Origin: Terasakiella sp033100395
GTDB lineage: Bacteria; Pseudomonadota; Alphaproteobacteria; Rhodospirillales; Terasakiellaceae
Length of the DNA stretch: 64,000 nt
Assembly: GCF_033100395.1 (NCBI RefSeq)
Contig: NZ_JAWLVJ010000001.1
Coordinates: 124,001 to 188,000, forward strand
Direction of reading: 5' to 3'
A program made the translations under genes and the position numbers. Under the pieces are notes generated by a model. The model was not told where the DNA came from and searched no databases. It saw only the letters and a list, made by a program, of their open reading frames with translations. Shown here one piece after another: positions 8,818-17,923 of the stretch (position 1 is its first letter; every line of letters starts with the position of its first letter).

Positions 8818-9939
8818 TCAGGTCAAATGCTCGGCACCCAGGTAGTCTTCCGACTGCATTTCCATCAGGCGGGAGACTGTTCTCTGGAATTCAAAAGCAC
8901 CGTCACCTTCTGGATAAAGTGTTTCAGGACGCGCGGCAGCTGAGCAGATGAGCTTCACTTTATGTTCGTACAGCGCATCAATCAGATGGACAAACCGTTC
9001 TGCTTCGTTGCGGTTTTTGGGCGACAATTGCGGGATGGCTTCGATGAAGATCACGTCGAACAGAGTTGCCAGTTCCAGGTATACATTCGCCCCATAAGGT
9101 TTGACGCAAAGATCGGCGAAGGTGAAATAGGCGATGCGCTCATAGGCTTTGGGCAGTTCGATCTCGCGTGATTTGATGATGACGTAGTCAGGCTTGGCTT
9201 GGCCCTTGGTCATTTCTTCAAACTGTTCATGCAAGCAGTCACGCGCTTCCATATCTAGCGGATAGAAATAGGTTTGCTCCCCGCCTTCACGGCCCAGGCG
9301 ATAATCGGTCGGACTGGCAAGCTGCATCACGTCCAGTTTCTGATTGATCATATCGATGGAAGGCAAAAAGCGTTCACGTTGAAGACCGTTTTTGTAGAGG
9401 TCTTCCGGCACCCGGTTTGATGTCGCCACAATCACCACACCGCGTTCAAACAGATTTTCAAACAGACGCCCAAGGATCATGGCATCCGCAATGTTCGTCA
9501 CCTGAAATTCATCAAAACACAAAAGCCAGGCTTCCTCAGTCAGTTGCTTGGCAAGAACGACAATGGCATCGTCTTTTTTATCCAGTTTTTTTTCGCGGAT
9601 GTCTTTTAAACGTTCATGAACTTCGCGCATAAATTCATGGAAATGCACCCGGCGCTTGGCCGCTACTGGGGCACCATCAAAGAACAGGTCCGTCAGCATG
9701 GATTTACCACGGCCCACATCACCGTACATGTAAATACCTTGCGGCGGGGTTGGGGTTTCCTTGCGTTTGGCCAGACCAAAACGTGCGCGCCATCCAGTTT
9801 CCCCGGTGGCGGGTTCATATGATTTCAGTGCATGATGGAGAAGCTGCAATTTCTCGACCGCCAGTTCCTGTGCCACATCCGGGCGAATGTCCCCTTTTTG
9901 CAGCAGCGCGCGGTAATTATGCATAGGACCCTGAACCAT
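8818..9939 (-). CDS. zapE: ZapE/AFG1-family cell-division ATPase
   Basis: Predicted P-loop ATPase of the AFG1/ZapE family; E. coli ZapE associates with the Z-ring during constriction and the mitochondrial relative Afg1 helps turn over respiratory complexes. The 373-residue protein carries Walker A GDVGRGKSML, Walker B LLCFDEFQV, and the HFHEFM motif typical of the family. The start at 9937-9939 (MVQGPMHNY) follows AGGGATTTTCGCAT; another ATG five codons further in is possible. It stands alone on the minus strand, downstream of a chemoreceptor whose terminator separates them. Confidence 0.92.
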   Translation of the reverse strand: MVQGPMHNYRALLQKGDIRPDVAQELAVEKLQLLHHALKSYEPATGETGWRARFGLAKRKETPTPPQGIYMYGDVGRGKSMLTDLFFDGAPVAAKRRVHFHEFMREVHERLKDIREKKLDKKDDAIVVLAKQLTEEAWLLCFDEFQVTNIADAMILGRLFENLFERGVVIVATSNRVPEDLYKNGLQRERFLPSIDMINQKLDVMQLASPTDYRLGREGGEQTYFYPLDMEARDCLHEQFEEMTKGQAKPDYVIIKSREIELPKAYERIAYFTFADLCVKPYGANVYLELATLFDVIFIEAIPQLSPKNRNEAERFVHLIDALYEHKVKLICSAAARPETLYPEGDGAFEFQRTVSRLMEMQSEDYLGAEHLT

Positions 9940-9982
9940 ATGCGAAAATCCCTGTTCTTGTTGATTTTCTCTATTCTTAGGC

Positions 9983-10013
9983 AAAAAAGAACCCCGCATC
10001 AAGTGCAGGGTTC
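9983..10013 (-). terminator. intrinsic terminator of the 10034 chemoreceptor gene
   Basis: Stem GAACCCCGCA (9989-9998) / TGCAGGGTTC (10004-10013) with one mismatch and a 5-base loop, followed on the minus strand by TTTTTT (9983-9988). It lies about 20 bases after the chemoreceptor stop and upstream of zapE. Confidence 0.85.
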
Positions 10014-10033
10014 TTTATAACAGCTATAAAATG

Positions 10034-11473
10034 TCAGAGCTTGTAACCGGAACGCATGCCGCCCCAGTGACGTCCGCGCACATTAATCGGTGCGGAAACA
10101 TCTTTCATCATCACAAAATTCCCCCCGCCCATATCACGACGGTAGGCCTGCACAAGGAAAGTCTTTTCATTCTGACCCGCAGCCAGTCCCACACGGTCAT
10201 TAAAGACCATACGGTTGCGGCAATTAGCTGTGTTCCATTCAATCTCACCCGGCTTCTGCTTCTGAGAGAAAGACAGGTTGTGAACGGGCAGATAGCCATT
10301 GGTATCTACACAAGCTGCAAAAACAATCTTTTCATTAGAGGCCTGGATCGGTTCCTGAATTTCCGGAAGATGCTTATCCAGAAAGGCCAAAGCTTTCGTG
10401 CGATACTGTGTCGGATTGGTGCCTTCGATTGGCACATATTCCTGATCAAACAGATCATTCATCGAAATCTCGCCACTTTCCACACCGCGCTCAAACAAAG
10501 CCTGAACCTTATTCGCTCCGGTCACAATCTGATTGATGAAAAAGCTGTCAACCGTTTCCACACCCAACTGGTTGGTCAACTGGATCAGATCCGCACCGAA
10601 GTCACGCAGTTTGGCAACCCGTTCGTTGCAACCACCAAGGTCCACCCGGTTTTCTTCCGCACGGGCACTCATTTCTTCAAGCTGGGTGACCACGCCATCC
10701 ACATGACCGTCGATGGAAGAGGTGGCCTGATTGATATTGACCAGCTCCCCATCCACTTTGGCAATGGCTTCCCCAACCAAATTGATGGCATCGCCAATAT
10801 CCTTGGTGCCTTCCTGGGCAGCCGCAGCATTTTGCACACCGCGCACACTTTCGCCCATCAGCATTTCCACCTGGGACCCCAATTCTTCCAGCGTATGGTC
10901 AATCTGTTCGGTCGCCTTTGCTGTTTGTCCGGCCAAGTTCTTCACCTCGCCTGCCACAACGGCAAAGCCTTTACCCGCATCGCCTGCACGCGCAGCCTCA
11001 ATGGTCGCGTTCAGCGCCAGAAGGTTGGTTTGCGAGGCAATTTTCTGAATGGCACCGGATACGCCGCGCACTTCTTCCAAAGCACCGTTCAATCCAGTCA
11101 GACGTTCTTCGATGTTGCGCACAAAATCCACGAGTGTCTGGATATTGCTTAAGGATACTTCCACCTTTTCGCGCGACTGAGTGACATCTGTGTTGGCTTG
11201 CTCGGCCACAGCCAATGATGTCTGCGCAGCACCGGCAATTTCATCCTTGGCCTGCGCCATAGCCGCAGCGGCTTCACGCACCAAATTGAAACTGTCTGTC
11301 TGCTTGTTAATCCGTGCGGTCACATCTTCGATGTTTCCCGCAACATCGGCGATCTCGATCACAATATCGCCGGCATCTACCGCAATTTTCTGAATGACCT
11401 CAGCGACCTTGCCGTCCAGTGAGCTGTCATTCCCTGCTTCAAGCGGACCGTTGGAAACGGTATCGTCTTTCAC
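10034..11473 (-). CDS. cytoplasmic methyl-accepting chemotaxis protein with C-terminal sensor domain (copy 1)
   Basis: A chemoreceptor signalling to CheA/CheW. It has no transmembrane segment, so it is probably a soluble receptor. The coiled-coil signalling domain contains the hairpin-tip sequence around IASQTNLLALNATIEAARAG and KGFAVVAGEVKNLA. The C-terminal 170 residues form a separate domain with NGYLPVHN, FNDRVGLAA, YRRDMGGG and GRHWGGMRSGY, a pattern I associate with Cache-like sensor domains placed after the MCP domain in alphaproteobacteria. The GTG at 11471-11473 is chosen because AGGGAGAAATAAC precedes it; upstream ATGs at 11560 and 11503 lack ribosome sites. Paralogous to the next gene (11663-13078). 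The ligand is unknown. Confidence 0.88.
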   Translation of the reverse strand: MKDDTVSNGPLEAGNDSSLDGKVAEVIQKIAVDAGDIVIEIADVAGNIEDVTARINKQTDSFNLVREAAAAMAQAKDEIAGAAQTSLAVAEQANTDVTQSREKVEVSLSNIQTLVDFVRNIEERLTGLNGALEEVRGVSGAIQKIASQTNLLALNATIEAARAGDAGKGFAVVAGEVKNLAGQTAKATEQIDHTLEELGSQVEMLMGESVRGVQNAAAAQEGTKDIGDAINLVGEAIAKVDGELVNINQATSSIDGHVDGVVTQLEEMSARAEENRVDLGGCNERVAKLRDFGADLIQLTNQLGVETVDSFFINQIVTGANKVQALFERGVESGEISMNDLFDQEYVPIEGTNPTQYRTKALAFLDKHLPEIQEPIQASNEKIVFAACVDTNGYLPVHNLSFSQKQKPGEIEWNTANCRNRMVFNDRVGLAAGQNEKTFLVQAYRRDMGGGNFVMMKDVSAPINVRGRHWGGMRSGYKL

Positions 11474-11662
11474 GTTATTTCTCCCTAGATAAGACGTACC
11501 CATTTTTTGGGTTACTGTCTGTCTGCGTTCAACGATGCTCTTATTTATAGATTTTTTCAAGCACGCAAAAAGTCGAACACGGTATTCTTTTACCGATTAA
11601 TGCCGCAGAATTCCAGCCTTTTCTTATCGTTTCAGGTAATACCAATCCATCCTAAAGTGGTT

Positions 11663-13078
11663 CTAAATTTGTTTTGCCTTATAACCACAACGCAACGCGC
11701 CCCACTTTTTCCCGTTCACATAGATCGGAGCAGAGACATCTTTCATCATTTCAAACTGACGATTTCCCAATTCACGCCGATAAGCCTGCAACAGAAAAAC
11801 ATCCTCGCTGGCAACTGCCGCTTTCCCGACCGAATGATCCCAGATCATTTCCTGACGGCTGTGAAGCGCGTTCCAGTCCGGGTCATCGGGGCGTGGATCG
11901 GCATTACATTCTTTATTATGGACCGGCAGATAGCATCCCATATCCACCGCACAACACATGGTGAAATCCGGATTTTCTGTCCGGATCCGGTTTTGAATGT
12001 TCGGTAAAATCTTTTTATAGAAATCCAGCCCCTTGACCGTAAATTTAACGGGATTGGTCCCAATCACTTTGTGATAGTTGCGATCAAACAATTCAGCCTC
12101 GCTGACCTGACCGCCTGCCAATGCAGCTTCAAACGCCTGACCGATTTCTTTGGCACCTTCTACCGCTGCATTGATGGAATAGGTATCAACAGTTTCCACC
12201 CCCAATTGGTTGGAGGCCTGGATCATGTCTTCACCATATTGACGCAGGCTGGACAAACGGTCGTTACAGGCCTGTAGATCATCGCGGTTCTTCGCGCTGC
12301 CTTGACTGGTGGATTCAATCTGACTGACAACACTATCCACATGGGTGTCAATGCCGGCGGTAGTCTTGCTGATGTTTGTCAATTGATCATTTACTTTGGC
12401 AATAGCTTCCCCCACCAGGTTGATGGCATCACCAATATCCTTGGTGCCTTCCTGGGCGATGGCCGCGCTTCTGACCCCGACCTTGCTTTCATCCAGCAAC
12501 AGGACAACCTGTTCATTCAGCAAATTCAGGGTGCCATCAATTTGTTCGGTCGCTTTTGCGGTCTGTCCCGCCAGGTTCTTTACCTCACCTGCCACAACGG
12601 CAAAGCCTTTACCCGCATCGCCTGCGCGTGCTGCTTCAATGGTTGCATTCAATGCCAGAAGATTGGTTTGTGAAGCAATGGTCTGAATGACTTCCGAAAC
12701 GCCGTGCACTTCATCCAGGGCGGAATTCAATTTCTCCAGCCGTTCTTCCATCTCATGAACAAAGCCCACCAGTGAATCGATGGTATCCAAGGACAACAGC
12801 ACTTTTTGATTGGATTGTTCCACATCATCGGTTGCCTGTTCACCCACACGCAGGGAACTTTGTGCTGCTTCTGAAATTTCTGTTTTAACGCTTGCCAGGG
12901 CATCGGCCGCTTCACCGACGATTTCAAAGCTTCTGGCCTGTAATTTGGCCCGCGCGGCCACATGGTCAATATTGCCTGCGACATCTGCGATTTCCACCAC
13001 AATGTCGCCCGCACCATCGGCGATTTGCTGTATCACCTGATCGACCCGTTGCGATAAACCGTTCTCCTTCACGATCAT
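11663..13078 (-). CDS. cytoplasmic methyl-accepting chemotaxis protein with C-terminal sensor domain (copy 2)
   Basis: Paralog of the adjacent receptor at 10034-11473, with the same architecture: an N-terminal helical region (GDIVVEIADVAGNIDH), the MCP signalling tip (IASQTNLLALNATIEAARAG), then a C-terminal domain with GCYLPVHN, YRRELGNRQFEMMKDVSAPI and KKWGALRCGY. No membrane segment is visible. The ATG at 13076-13078 is preceded by AGGGAGGCT, a strong ribosome site, so it is preferred over the ATG at 13111. The gene is divergent from lepA. The two receptors probably arose by tandem duplication and diverged mainly in the C-terminal sensor, which suggests different stimuli (inference). Confidence 0.88.
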   Translation of the reverse strand: MIVKENGLSQRVDQVIQQIADGAGDIVVEIADVAGNIDHVAARAKLQARSFEIVGEAADALASVKTEISEAAQSSLRVGEQATDDVEQSNQKVLLSLDTIDSLVGFVHEMEERLEKLNSALDEVHGVSEVIQTIASQTNLLALNATIEAARAGDAGKGFAVVAGEVKNLAGQTAKATEQIDGTLNLLNEQVVLLLDESKVGVRSAAIAQEGTKDIGDAINLVGEAIAKVNDQLTNISKTTAGIDTHVDSVVSQIESTSQGSAKNRDDLQACNDRLSSLRQYGEDMIQASNQLGVETVDTYSINAAVEGAKEIGQAFEAALAGGQVSEAELFDRNYHKVIGTNPVKFTVKGLDFYKKILPNIQNRIRTENPDFTMCCAVDMGCYLPVHNKECNADPRPDDPDWNALHSRQEMIWDHSVGKAAVASEDVFLLQAYRRELGNRQFEMMKDVSAPIYVNGKKWGALRCGYKAKQI

Positions 13079-13273
13079 AGCCTCCCTGATTTGAGCACCT
13101 GTTCTACCCATTTCTTATATTATTAGTTGAAGTTTGCATGGGTTTACTAAATTAAGCAACACGACTTTGTAACAAAATTTACATATAAGAGCCTACGCAG
13201 ACAGTTGCGCTTTTCTCAGACTCCCTATATGTTCGCGCGCTATTTAACTTTTATTTTTGAGCGGACGACCTCC

Positions 13274-15076
13274 ATGACTGACCTGTCCCATATCCGGAAC
13301 TTTTCCATCATTGCCCATATCGACCACGGGAAATCCACATTGGCCGATCGCCTGATCCATCTGTGTGGCGGCCTGACGGATCGCGAAATGCAGGAACAAG
13401 TCCTGGATAATATGGACATTGAACGTGAACGCGGCATCACGATCAAATCCCAGACCGTGCGTCTGAAATATACCGCTAAAGATGGGCAAGTTTACCAACT
13501 GAACCTAATGGATACACCAGGTCATGTTGACTTTGCTTATGAAGTATCACGCTCCCTCGCGGCTTGCGAAGGCTCCCTTCTTGTGGTCGATTCGACACAA
13601 GGGGTCGAAGCCCAGACACTGGCAAACGTCTATCAGGCGATTGAAAACGATCACGAGATCATCACCGTCTTGAACAAAGCCGACCTGCCTGCCAGTGAGC
13701 CAGAGCGCATTCAGCAACAGATCGAAGATGTGATCGGCATTGATACGACAAACGCGGTTCTGGTTTCTGCCAAGACGGGTCTGAACTGTGAAGACGTCCT
13801 GGAAAGCATCTGCAGCGAACTGCCAGCACCAACGGGTGATGCAGATGCACCGCTGAAAGCGCTGATCGTCGATTCCTGGTATGATCCGTACCTGGGTGTC
13901 ATGACACTGGTGCGTATTAAGGATGGTCAGCTCAAGCGTGGCATGAAGGTCACCTTCATGAACACCGAAGCAGAATATCAGATCGATCAGGTCGGTTGCT
14001 TCTCCCCTAAAATGGAAAAACTGGATGCCCTGAACCCAGGCGAAGTTGGCTATTTCACAGCCGCTATCAAATCTGTGGCTGACGCAGCCGTCGGTGACAC
14101 CATCACCGAAACCAAACGCCCGGCAGATAAAGCCCTATCCGGCTTTAAACCATCAACACCAGTGGTCTGGTGTGGTCTCTTCCCGGTGGATGCAGCTGAT
14201 TTTGAAGATTTGCGCGATGCCCTTGGCAAGCTGCATCTGAACGATGCCTCTTTCCATTTTGAACCGGAAAGCTCGGCTGCCCTTGGTTTTGGTTTCCGTT
14301 GTGGCTTCTTGGGGTTATTGCACCTGGAAATTATTCAGGAACGTCTGGAACGTGAATATGATCTGGACCTGATCACAACATCCCCATCGGTTGTCTATCA
14401 CATGTATATGAACGACGGGGAAATGACCTCGCTTCATAACCCGGCTGATATGCCGGATGTGACCAAGATCGACAAGATCGAAGAACCTTGGATCAAAGCC
14501 ACTATCATGGTGCCGGATGAATATCTCGGTCCCGTTCTGCAGCTGTGTACAGATCGTCGCGGTGAACAGATGGAACTGACCTATGTGGGTTCGCGCGCTA
14601 TGGCTGTTTATCGCCTGCCGCTGAACGAGATTGTCTTTGATTTCTATGACCGTCTGAAGTCTTGTTCGCGTGGATATGCAAGTTTCGACTATGAAGTGGA
14701 CGAATACCGCGAAGGCGACTTGGTGCGTATCCAGATTCTGGTGAATGCCGAACCTGTGGATGCGCTCGCCTTTATGGCGCACCGTTCGCAATCAGAAGGG
14801 CGTGGCCGCCAGGTTTGTTCGCGCCTGAAAGACCTGATCCCGCGCCAGCTGTTTAAAATTCCAATCCAGGCCGCCATCGGCGGCAAGGTCATCGCACGTG
14901 AAACCATCTCTGCCATGCGTAAAGACGTGACCGCTAAATGTTATGGTGGTGATATTACCCGTAAGAAAAAGCTTCTGGAAAAACAGAAGAAGGGTAAGAA
15001 GAAAATGCGTCAGTTTGGTAAAGTGGAAATTCCACAAACCGCCTTCATTGCCGCCCTCAAGATGGGTGACGATTAA
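13274..15076 (+). CDS. lepA: elongation factor 4 (LepA), ribosome-associated GTPase
   Basis: Translational GTPase EF4/LepA, which acts on the ribosome and affects translation initiation and stalled elongation complexes. The 600-residue protein has G1 AHIDHGKST, G3 DTPGH and G4 NKAD motifs, EF-G-like domains II-V, and the LepA-specific C-terminal tail (CYGGDITRKKKLLEKQKKGK). The ATG at 13274 begins MTDLSHIRNFSIIAHIDHGK, matching the normal LepA N-terminus; an upstream in-frame ATG would add 23 atypical residues. It is 12 bases upstream of a small secreted-protein gene, possibly co-transcribed. Confidence 0.97.
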   Translation: MTDLSHIRNFSIIAHIDHGKSTLADRLIHLCGGLTDREMQEQVLDNMDIERERGITIKSQTVRLKYTAKDGQVYQLNLMDTPGHVDFAYEVSRSLAACEGSLLVVDSTQGVEAQTLANVYQAIENDHEIITVLNKADLPASEPERIQQQIEDVIGIDTTNAVLVSAKTGLNCEDVLESICSELPAPTGDADAPLKALIVDSWYDPYLGVMTLVRIKDGQLKRGMKVTFMNTEAEYQIDQVGCFSPKMEKLDALNPGEVGYFTAAIKSVADAAVGDTITETKRPADKALSGFKPSTPVVWCGLFPVDAADFEDLRDALGKLHLNDASFHFEPESSAALGFGFRCGFLGLLHLEIIQERLEREYDLDLITTSPSVVYHMYMNDGEMTSLHNPADMPDVTKIDKIEEPWIKATIMVPDEYLGPVLQLCTDRRGEQMELTYVGSRAMAVYRLPLNEIVFDFYDRLKSCSRGYASFDYEVDEYREGDLVRIQILVNAEPVDALAFMAHRSQSEGRGRQVCSRLKDLIPRQLFKIPIQAAIGGKVIARETISAMRKDVTAKCYGGDITRKKKLLEKQKKGKKKMRQFGKVEIPQTAFIAALKMGDD

Positions 15077-15088
15077 CAAAGAAAGACT

Positions 15089-15757
15089 ATGGTTCGTTTT
15101 CTGGCTCTCTCATTTTGTGTCCTCAGCCTCACAGCTTTTACTGCAAAAGCTGATTACAAGTGCCCGGAAACGATTGCTGTGGTCCAGAACAACGATATCA
15201 GTGCACGCACGCTGTTTGTGGTGCAGGGGATTTATCATGACTTGGGGTGCGAGACCATCTTTGTGCAGATGCCGTCCAAACGCGGCATTCTGGACTTTAA
15301 CAAACAGCGTAGCGACGGTGAATTGATGCGCCAACCCGGTGTTGAAAGCCTATATACCACCAGCTTCATCAAAAGCGCCAAGCCCATGTTTGTCCTGCAA
15401 AAAGGCATCTGGGGCCATCCAGACGCCAAAATCCGCAACAGCCATCCCACCGCTTATATGTTTGGCATTGTCTGGCAGGATCAATATATGACCAGCCGCA
15501 AAGGTATCCCTTTCAAAGGGGAAGAAAAAATCGCCGATGCCTATAACCGGAAAATCATTGGGCGCTTTTTAACCAACAATGTGACCATGGCGGCAACAGA
15601 TATTCTGGCCAACTACACCCCGCAGCCCATCAAGCTTGAGACCGTGGGGAAAGTAGACGTGCATCACTATCTCCATGAAGATTACCGTGACTTCATGGAT
15701 GCGTTTGATCGCTATATCGCAAGCTTCGACCCCTTCAGAAGCTTTGCTGCGCCTTAG
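15089..15757 (+). CDS. secreted protein resembling solute-binding protein family 3, orphan
   Basis: A 222-residue protein with a cleavable signal peptide (MVRFLALSFCVLSLTAFTAKA) followed by a mature part beginning DYKCPETIAVV. The order of short motifs (SKRGILDFNKQRSDGELMR, then TTSFIKSAKPMFVL) resembles periplasmic amino-acid-type binding proteins (SBP_bac_3), but the similarity is distant and no ligand can be named. No transporter genes are adjacent, so it may act as a sensor or accessory periplasmic protein rather than as part of an importer. It sits 12 bases after lepA and overlaps the end of the opposing small gene by 23 bases. Confidence 0.65.
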   Translation: MVRFLALSFCVLSLTAFTAKADYKCPETIAVVQNNDISARTLFVVQGIYHDLGCETIFVQMPSKRGILDFNKQRSDGELMRQPGVESLYTTSFIKSAKPMFVLQKGIWGHPDAKIRNSHPTAYMFGIVWQDQYMTSRKGIPFKGEEKIADAYNRKIIGRFLTNNVTMAATDILANYTPQPIKLETVGKVDVHHYLHEDYRDFMDAFDRYIASFDPFRSFAAP

Positions 15758-15986
15758 GATTTGCCAACGGCACTTTTCTAGGCTGTGGTGGTAAAGCTGC
15801 GCAAGGATGAATGCCCTTGCTTTCGCGTTCCTGCAGGCCTTCCACAACCTTGATCACATCATGCCAGAAATGATCCTGCGGATTTTCTGAAGCTTCGGCT
15901 GAAGCCCGGATCAGACCGTCTTCATAACCATATTTCGCAAAGAAATGTGCGCCCACCACGCGGGGTGATCTTGAATGATACGCCAT
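15735..15986 (-). CDS. small conserved protein of unknown function (KYG/FW.DV paralog A)
   Basis: An 83-residue protein whose core VGAHFFAKYGYEDG...HFWHDVIKVVEGLQ aligns with the neighbouring 77-residue protein at 16156-16389 (AEHFYKKYGCARA...EFWCDVLKQLAKM). Conserved positions are H-F-x-x-K-Y-G and F-W-x-D-V-x-K. The similarity between two neighbouring genes supports both as real. The start at 15984-15986 follows GGGAG at good spacing. The C-terminus is Pro-rich and overlaps the convergent 15089 gene by 23 bases. I do not recognise a family. Confidence 0.65.
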   Translation of the reverse strand: MAYHSRSPRVVGAHFFAKYGYEDGLIRASAEASENPQDHFWHDVIKVVEGLQERESKGIHPCAALPPQPRKVPLANPKAQQSF

Positions 15987-16155
15987 TGCCTGTCTCCCTA
16001 TTCCTGACAATCTGTTTTCTTTTTTTGGGGGGATTATACCCTAATGACCAGAAAGTTTTTATGGTTTTTTTGACAGCGTGCAACGCACCAAAATCTATCC
16101 ACCTGAAAGATAATCAGGAAAGAGAAAAATTATTTTAAATCGTCGCACTGCGACA

Positions 16156-16389
16156 TTATTCAGTCACAGGTATTTGTACCGTATGAACCATGGTGCTGGT
16201 AAAAGCCGAACGCCCCCGTGGGGTGTCCATTTTTGCAAGCTGTTTCAGAACATCACACCAGAATTCGGTGCGGTTGACCTGACCATCGCCTGACAGCCGA
16301 GCAGAAATAATCTCGGTTGCGCGCGCGCAGCCGTACTTCTTATAAAAATGTTCTGCAACTTCCCTAGATGCTCTGTCACTGGTAGGCAT
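16156..16389 (-). CDS. small conserved protein of unknown function (KYG/FW.DV paralog B)
   Basis: A 77-residue protein, MPTSDRASREVAEHFYKKYG..., related to the 83-residue product of 15735-15986 through an HFxxKYG segment and an FWxDVxK segment separated by about 20 residues. It is predicted to be soluble and mainly helical. The start at 16387-16389 follows AAGG eight bases upstream. The spacer between the two paralogs (15987-16155) is AT-rich and shows no other gene. Function unknown. Confidence 0.65.
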   Translation of the reverse strand: MPTSDRASREVAEHFYKKYGCARATEIISARLSGDGQVNRTEFWCDVLKQLAKMDTPRGRSAFTSTMVHTVQIPVTE

Positions 16390-16481
16390 TTTTTATCGCC
16401 TTATAAAAACCTGTATTATCATACTCTTAAATGACGTACATTTCATCCATCTAATAAGTAGAATTACCTAGTTCACATCCA

Positions 16482-16516
16482 AACAAAAAGGCCCGATATA
16501 CAACCGGACCTTTTAG
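16482..16516 (-). terminator. terminator of fbp
   Basis: Stem AAAAGGCCCG (16486-16495) / CGGACCTTTT (16505-16514), one mismatch, followed on the minus strand by TTTTTGTTT. It lies about 25 bases after the fbp stop. Confidence 0.8.
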
Positions 16517-16537
16517 TCTTGTAGATTTTTAATCGCT

Positions 16538-17551
16538 TTACTTGGCGTCTTCTTCTTCATGATAGCGCACAATACGTTCCACTTCGCGCTTGGAGCCCAG
16601 AATCACAGGTACACGCTGATGGAGTTCTTCCGGTTTCAGCTCCATGATGCGCTTGCGACCTGTTGAGGACATACCGCCTGCCTGTTCAATGATGAAGGAC
16701 ATCGGGTTTGCTTCATACATCAGGCGCAGCTTGCCGCCTTTGTCTTTGATACGTTCATCCATCGGATACATAAAGACACCACCACGACTGATGATCCGGT
16801 GCACGTCTGCAACCATGGACGCCACCCAGCGCATGTTGAAATCTCGTTCACGCGGACCTGTGGAGCCTGCCAGACATTCATCAATATAGCGTTTTACAGG
16901 TGGTTCCCAATGACGCATATTTGACATATTAATCGCAAACTCTTTTGTGTCTTGCGGAATCGTCAGATTTTCATGAGTCAGGAAGAATTCACCCACGTTA
17001 CGGTCCATCGTAAAGCCGTTTACGCCATTCCCTGTTGTCAGTACCAACATGGTCGATGGGCCATAAACCGTATAGCCTGCACAAACCTGTTCGGTCCCTG
17101 GCTGCAGGAAATCTTCCGCCGTTGGCTGGTCGATCCCGTCCGGGCAGCGCAGAATAGAGAAAATAGAGCCCACAGACACGTTCACGTCAATATTGGAAGA
17201 CCCATCCAGTGGATCAAACAACAGAAGGTAGCGACCGCTATATTCCGCCGGAACCGTGACGATATCGTCTTCTTCTTCAGATGCCATCCCTGCCAGATGG
17301 CCACCGATGGTGTTACAGAATTTAAAAAGTTCGTTAGATTGCACATCCAGTTTCTTCTGGACTTCGCCCTGAACATTTTCCGTTCCATGCGTGCCCAAAG
17401 CGCCTGCCAGTTCTCCATGATCAACCAGATCAGAAATGGTCTTACAGGCGGTCATCACATCGGCCAGCAATAAGGTTAAAACCCCTTCACCCTGACGACG
17501 TCGTTGCTCTTCAATAAGAAAGTGTGTCAGCGTTTTGCGATAACCGGACAT
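16538..17551 (-). CDS. fbp: fructose-1,6-bisphosphatase class 1
   Basis: Hydrolyses fructose-1,6-bisphosphate to fructose-6-phosphate, the committed step of gluconeogenesis. The 337-residue protein has the class I signature: the metal-binding segment LLFDPLDGSSNIDVNVSVGS, the EEDD stretch upstream of it, and the substrate region YEANPMSFIIEQAGG. The start at 17549-17551 (MSGYRKTLTHF) follows GGGGAG; an upstream in-frame ATG adds 26 residues without family character. It is monocistronic, flanked by its terminator and by the thiC leader on the other strand. Confidence 0.96.
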   Translation of the reverse strand: MSGYRKTLTHFLIEEQRRRQGEGVLTLLLADVMTACKTISDLVDHGELAGALGTHGTENVQGEVQKKLDVQSNELFKFCNTIGGHLAGMASEEEDDIVTVPAEYSGRYLLLFDPLDGSSNIDVNVSVGSIFSILRCPDGIDQPTAEDFLQPGTEQVCAGYTVYGPSTMLVLTTGNGVNGFTMDRNVGEFFLTHENLTIPQDTKEFAINMSNMRHWEPPVKRYIDECLAGSTGPRERDFNMRWVASMVADVHRIISRGGVFMYPMDERIKDKGGKLRLMYEANPMSFIIEQAGGMSSTGRKRIMELKPEELHQRVPVILGSKREVERIVRYHEEEDAK

Positions 17552-17767
17552 GGTTGTGCTCCCCAAATAAACGTGCGTTGGGTGGTCGATAGCAAAATGC
17601 CACAGCTTTAGCAACGACAAACAAGGCAAAAAGCCAGAAACCTTGCATGTTTTCGCATCTACGGCAGACCTAACACATTGAAATGTCCCAAGTTGAAATT
17701 TTGGGTAATATTATTACTTTTTATTCCCTTGACCTTTAGTATCATCTACCCCACCTTAAGCATATTC

Positions 17768-17861
17768 CAAGGGGTGCCCGGTTAATAAAGGGCTGAGATA
17801 TTGGGCCTCACCAATGAACCCTTTGAACCTGATCCGGGTTGAACCGGCGTAGGGATGGACA
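17768..17861 (+). ncRNA. TPP riboswitch (thi-box) aptamer upstream of thiC
   Basis: The leader carries the conserved thi-box parts in order: GGGGTGCCC (17771-17779), GGCTGAGA (17791-17798), then AACCCTTTGAACCTGATC and the closing GAACCGGCGTAGGGA. This is the canonical thiamine-pyrophosphate aptamer, so thiC should be repressed when TPP is plentiful. Confidence 0.96.
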
Positions 17862-17887
17862 TGATTTCCCCCAAAGCCCCCTAATCC

Positions 17888-17917
17888 GGATCTCCTGTTT
17901 TATATGTTAGGAGATCC
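17888..17917 (+). promoter_or_regulatory. riboswitch expression platform: SD-sequestering hairpin
   Basis: A perfect 9-bp stem GGATCTCCT (17888-17896) / AGGAGATCC (17909-17917) with a 12-base loop. The 3' arm contains AGGAG, the thiC ribosome binding site, seven to eleven bases before the ATG at 17924. This indicates control of translation initiation. The anti-sequestering partner was not identified. Confidence 0.8.
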
Positions 17918-17923
17918 TAAACG

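Noticed and set aside
10031..11152. Long plus-strand reading frame of 373 codons opposite the first chemoreceptor
   Set aside because: It has no family motifs and lies exactly opposite a strong minus-strand MCP gene; a shadow of its codon pattern.
15947..16138. 63-codon hydrophobic plus-strand frame near the small paralogs
   Set aside because: Overlaps the likely start and upstream region of the minus-strand paralog; no ribosome site or recognisable signal.
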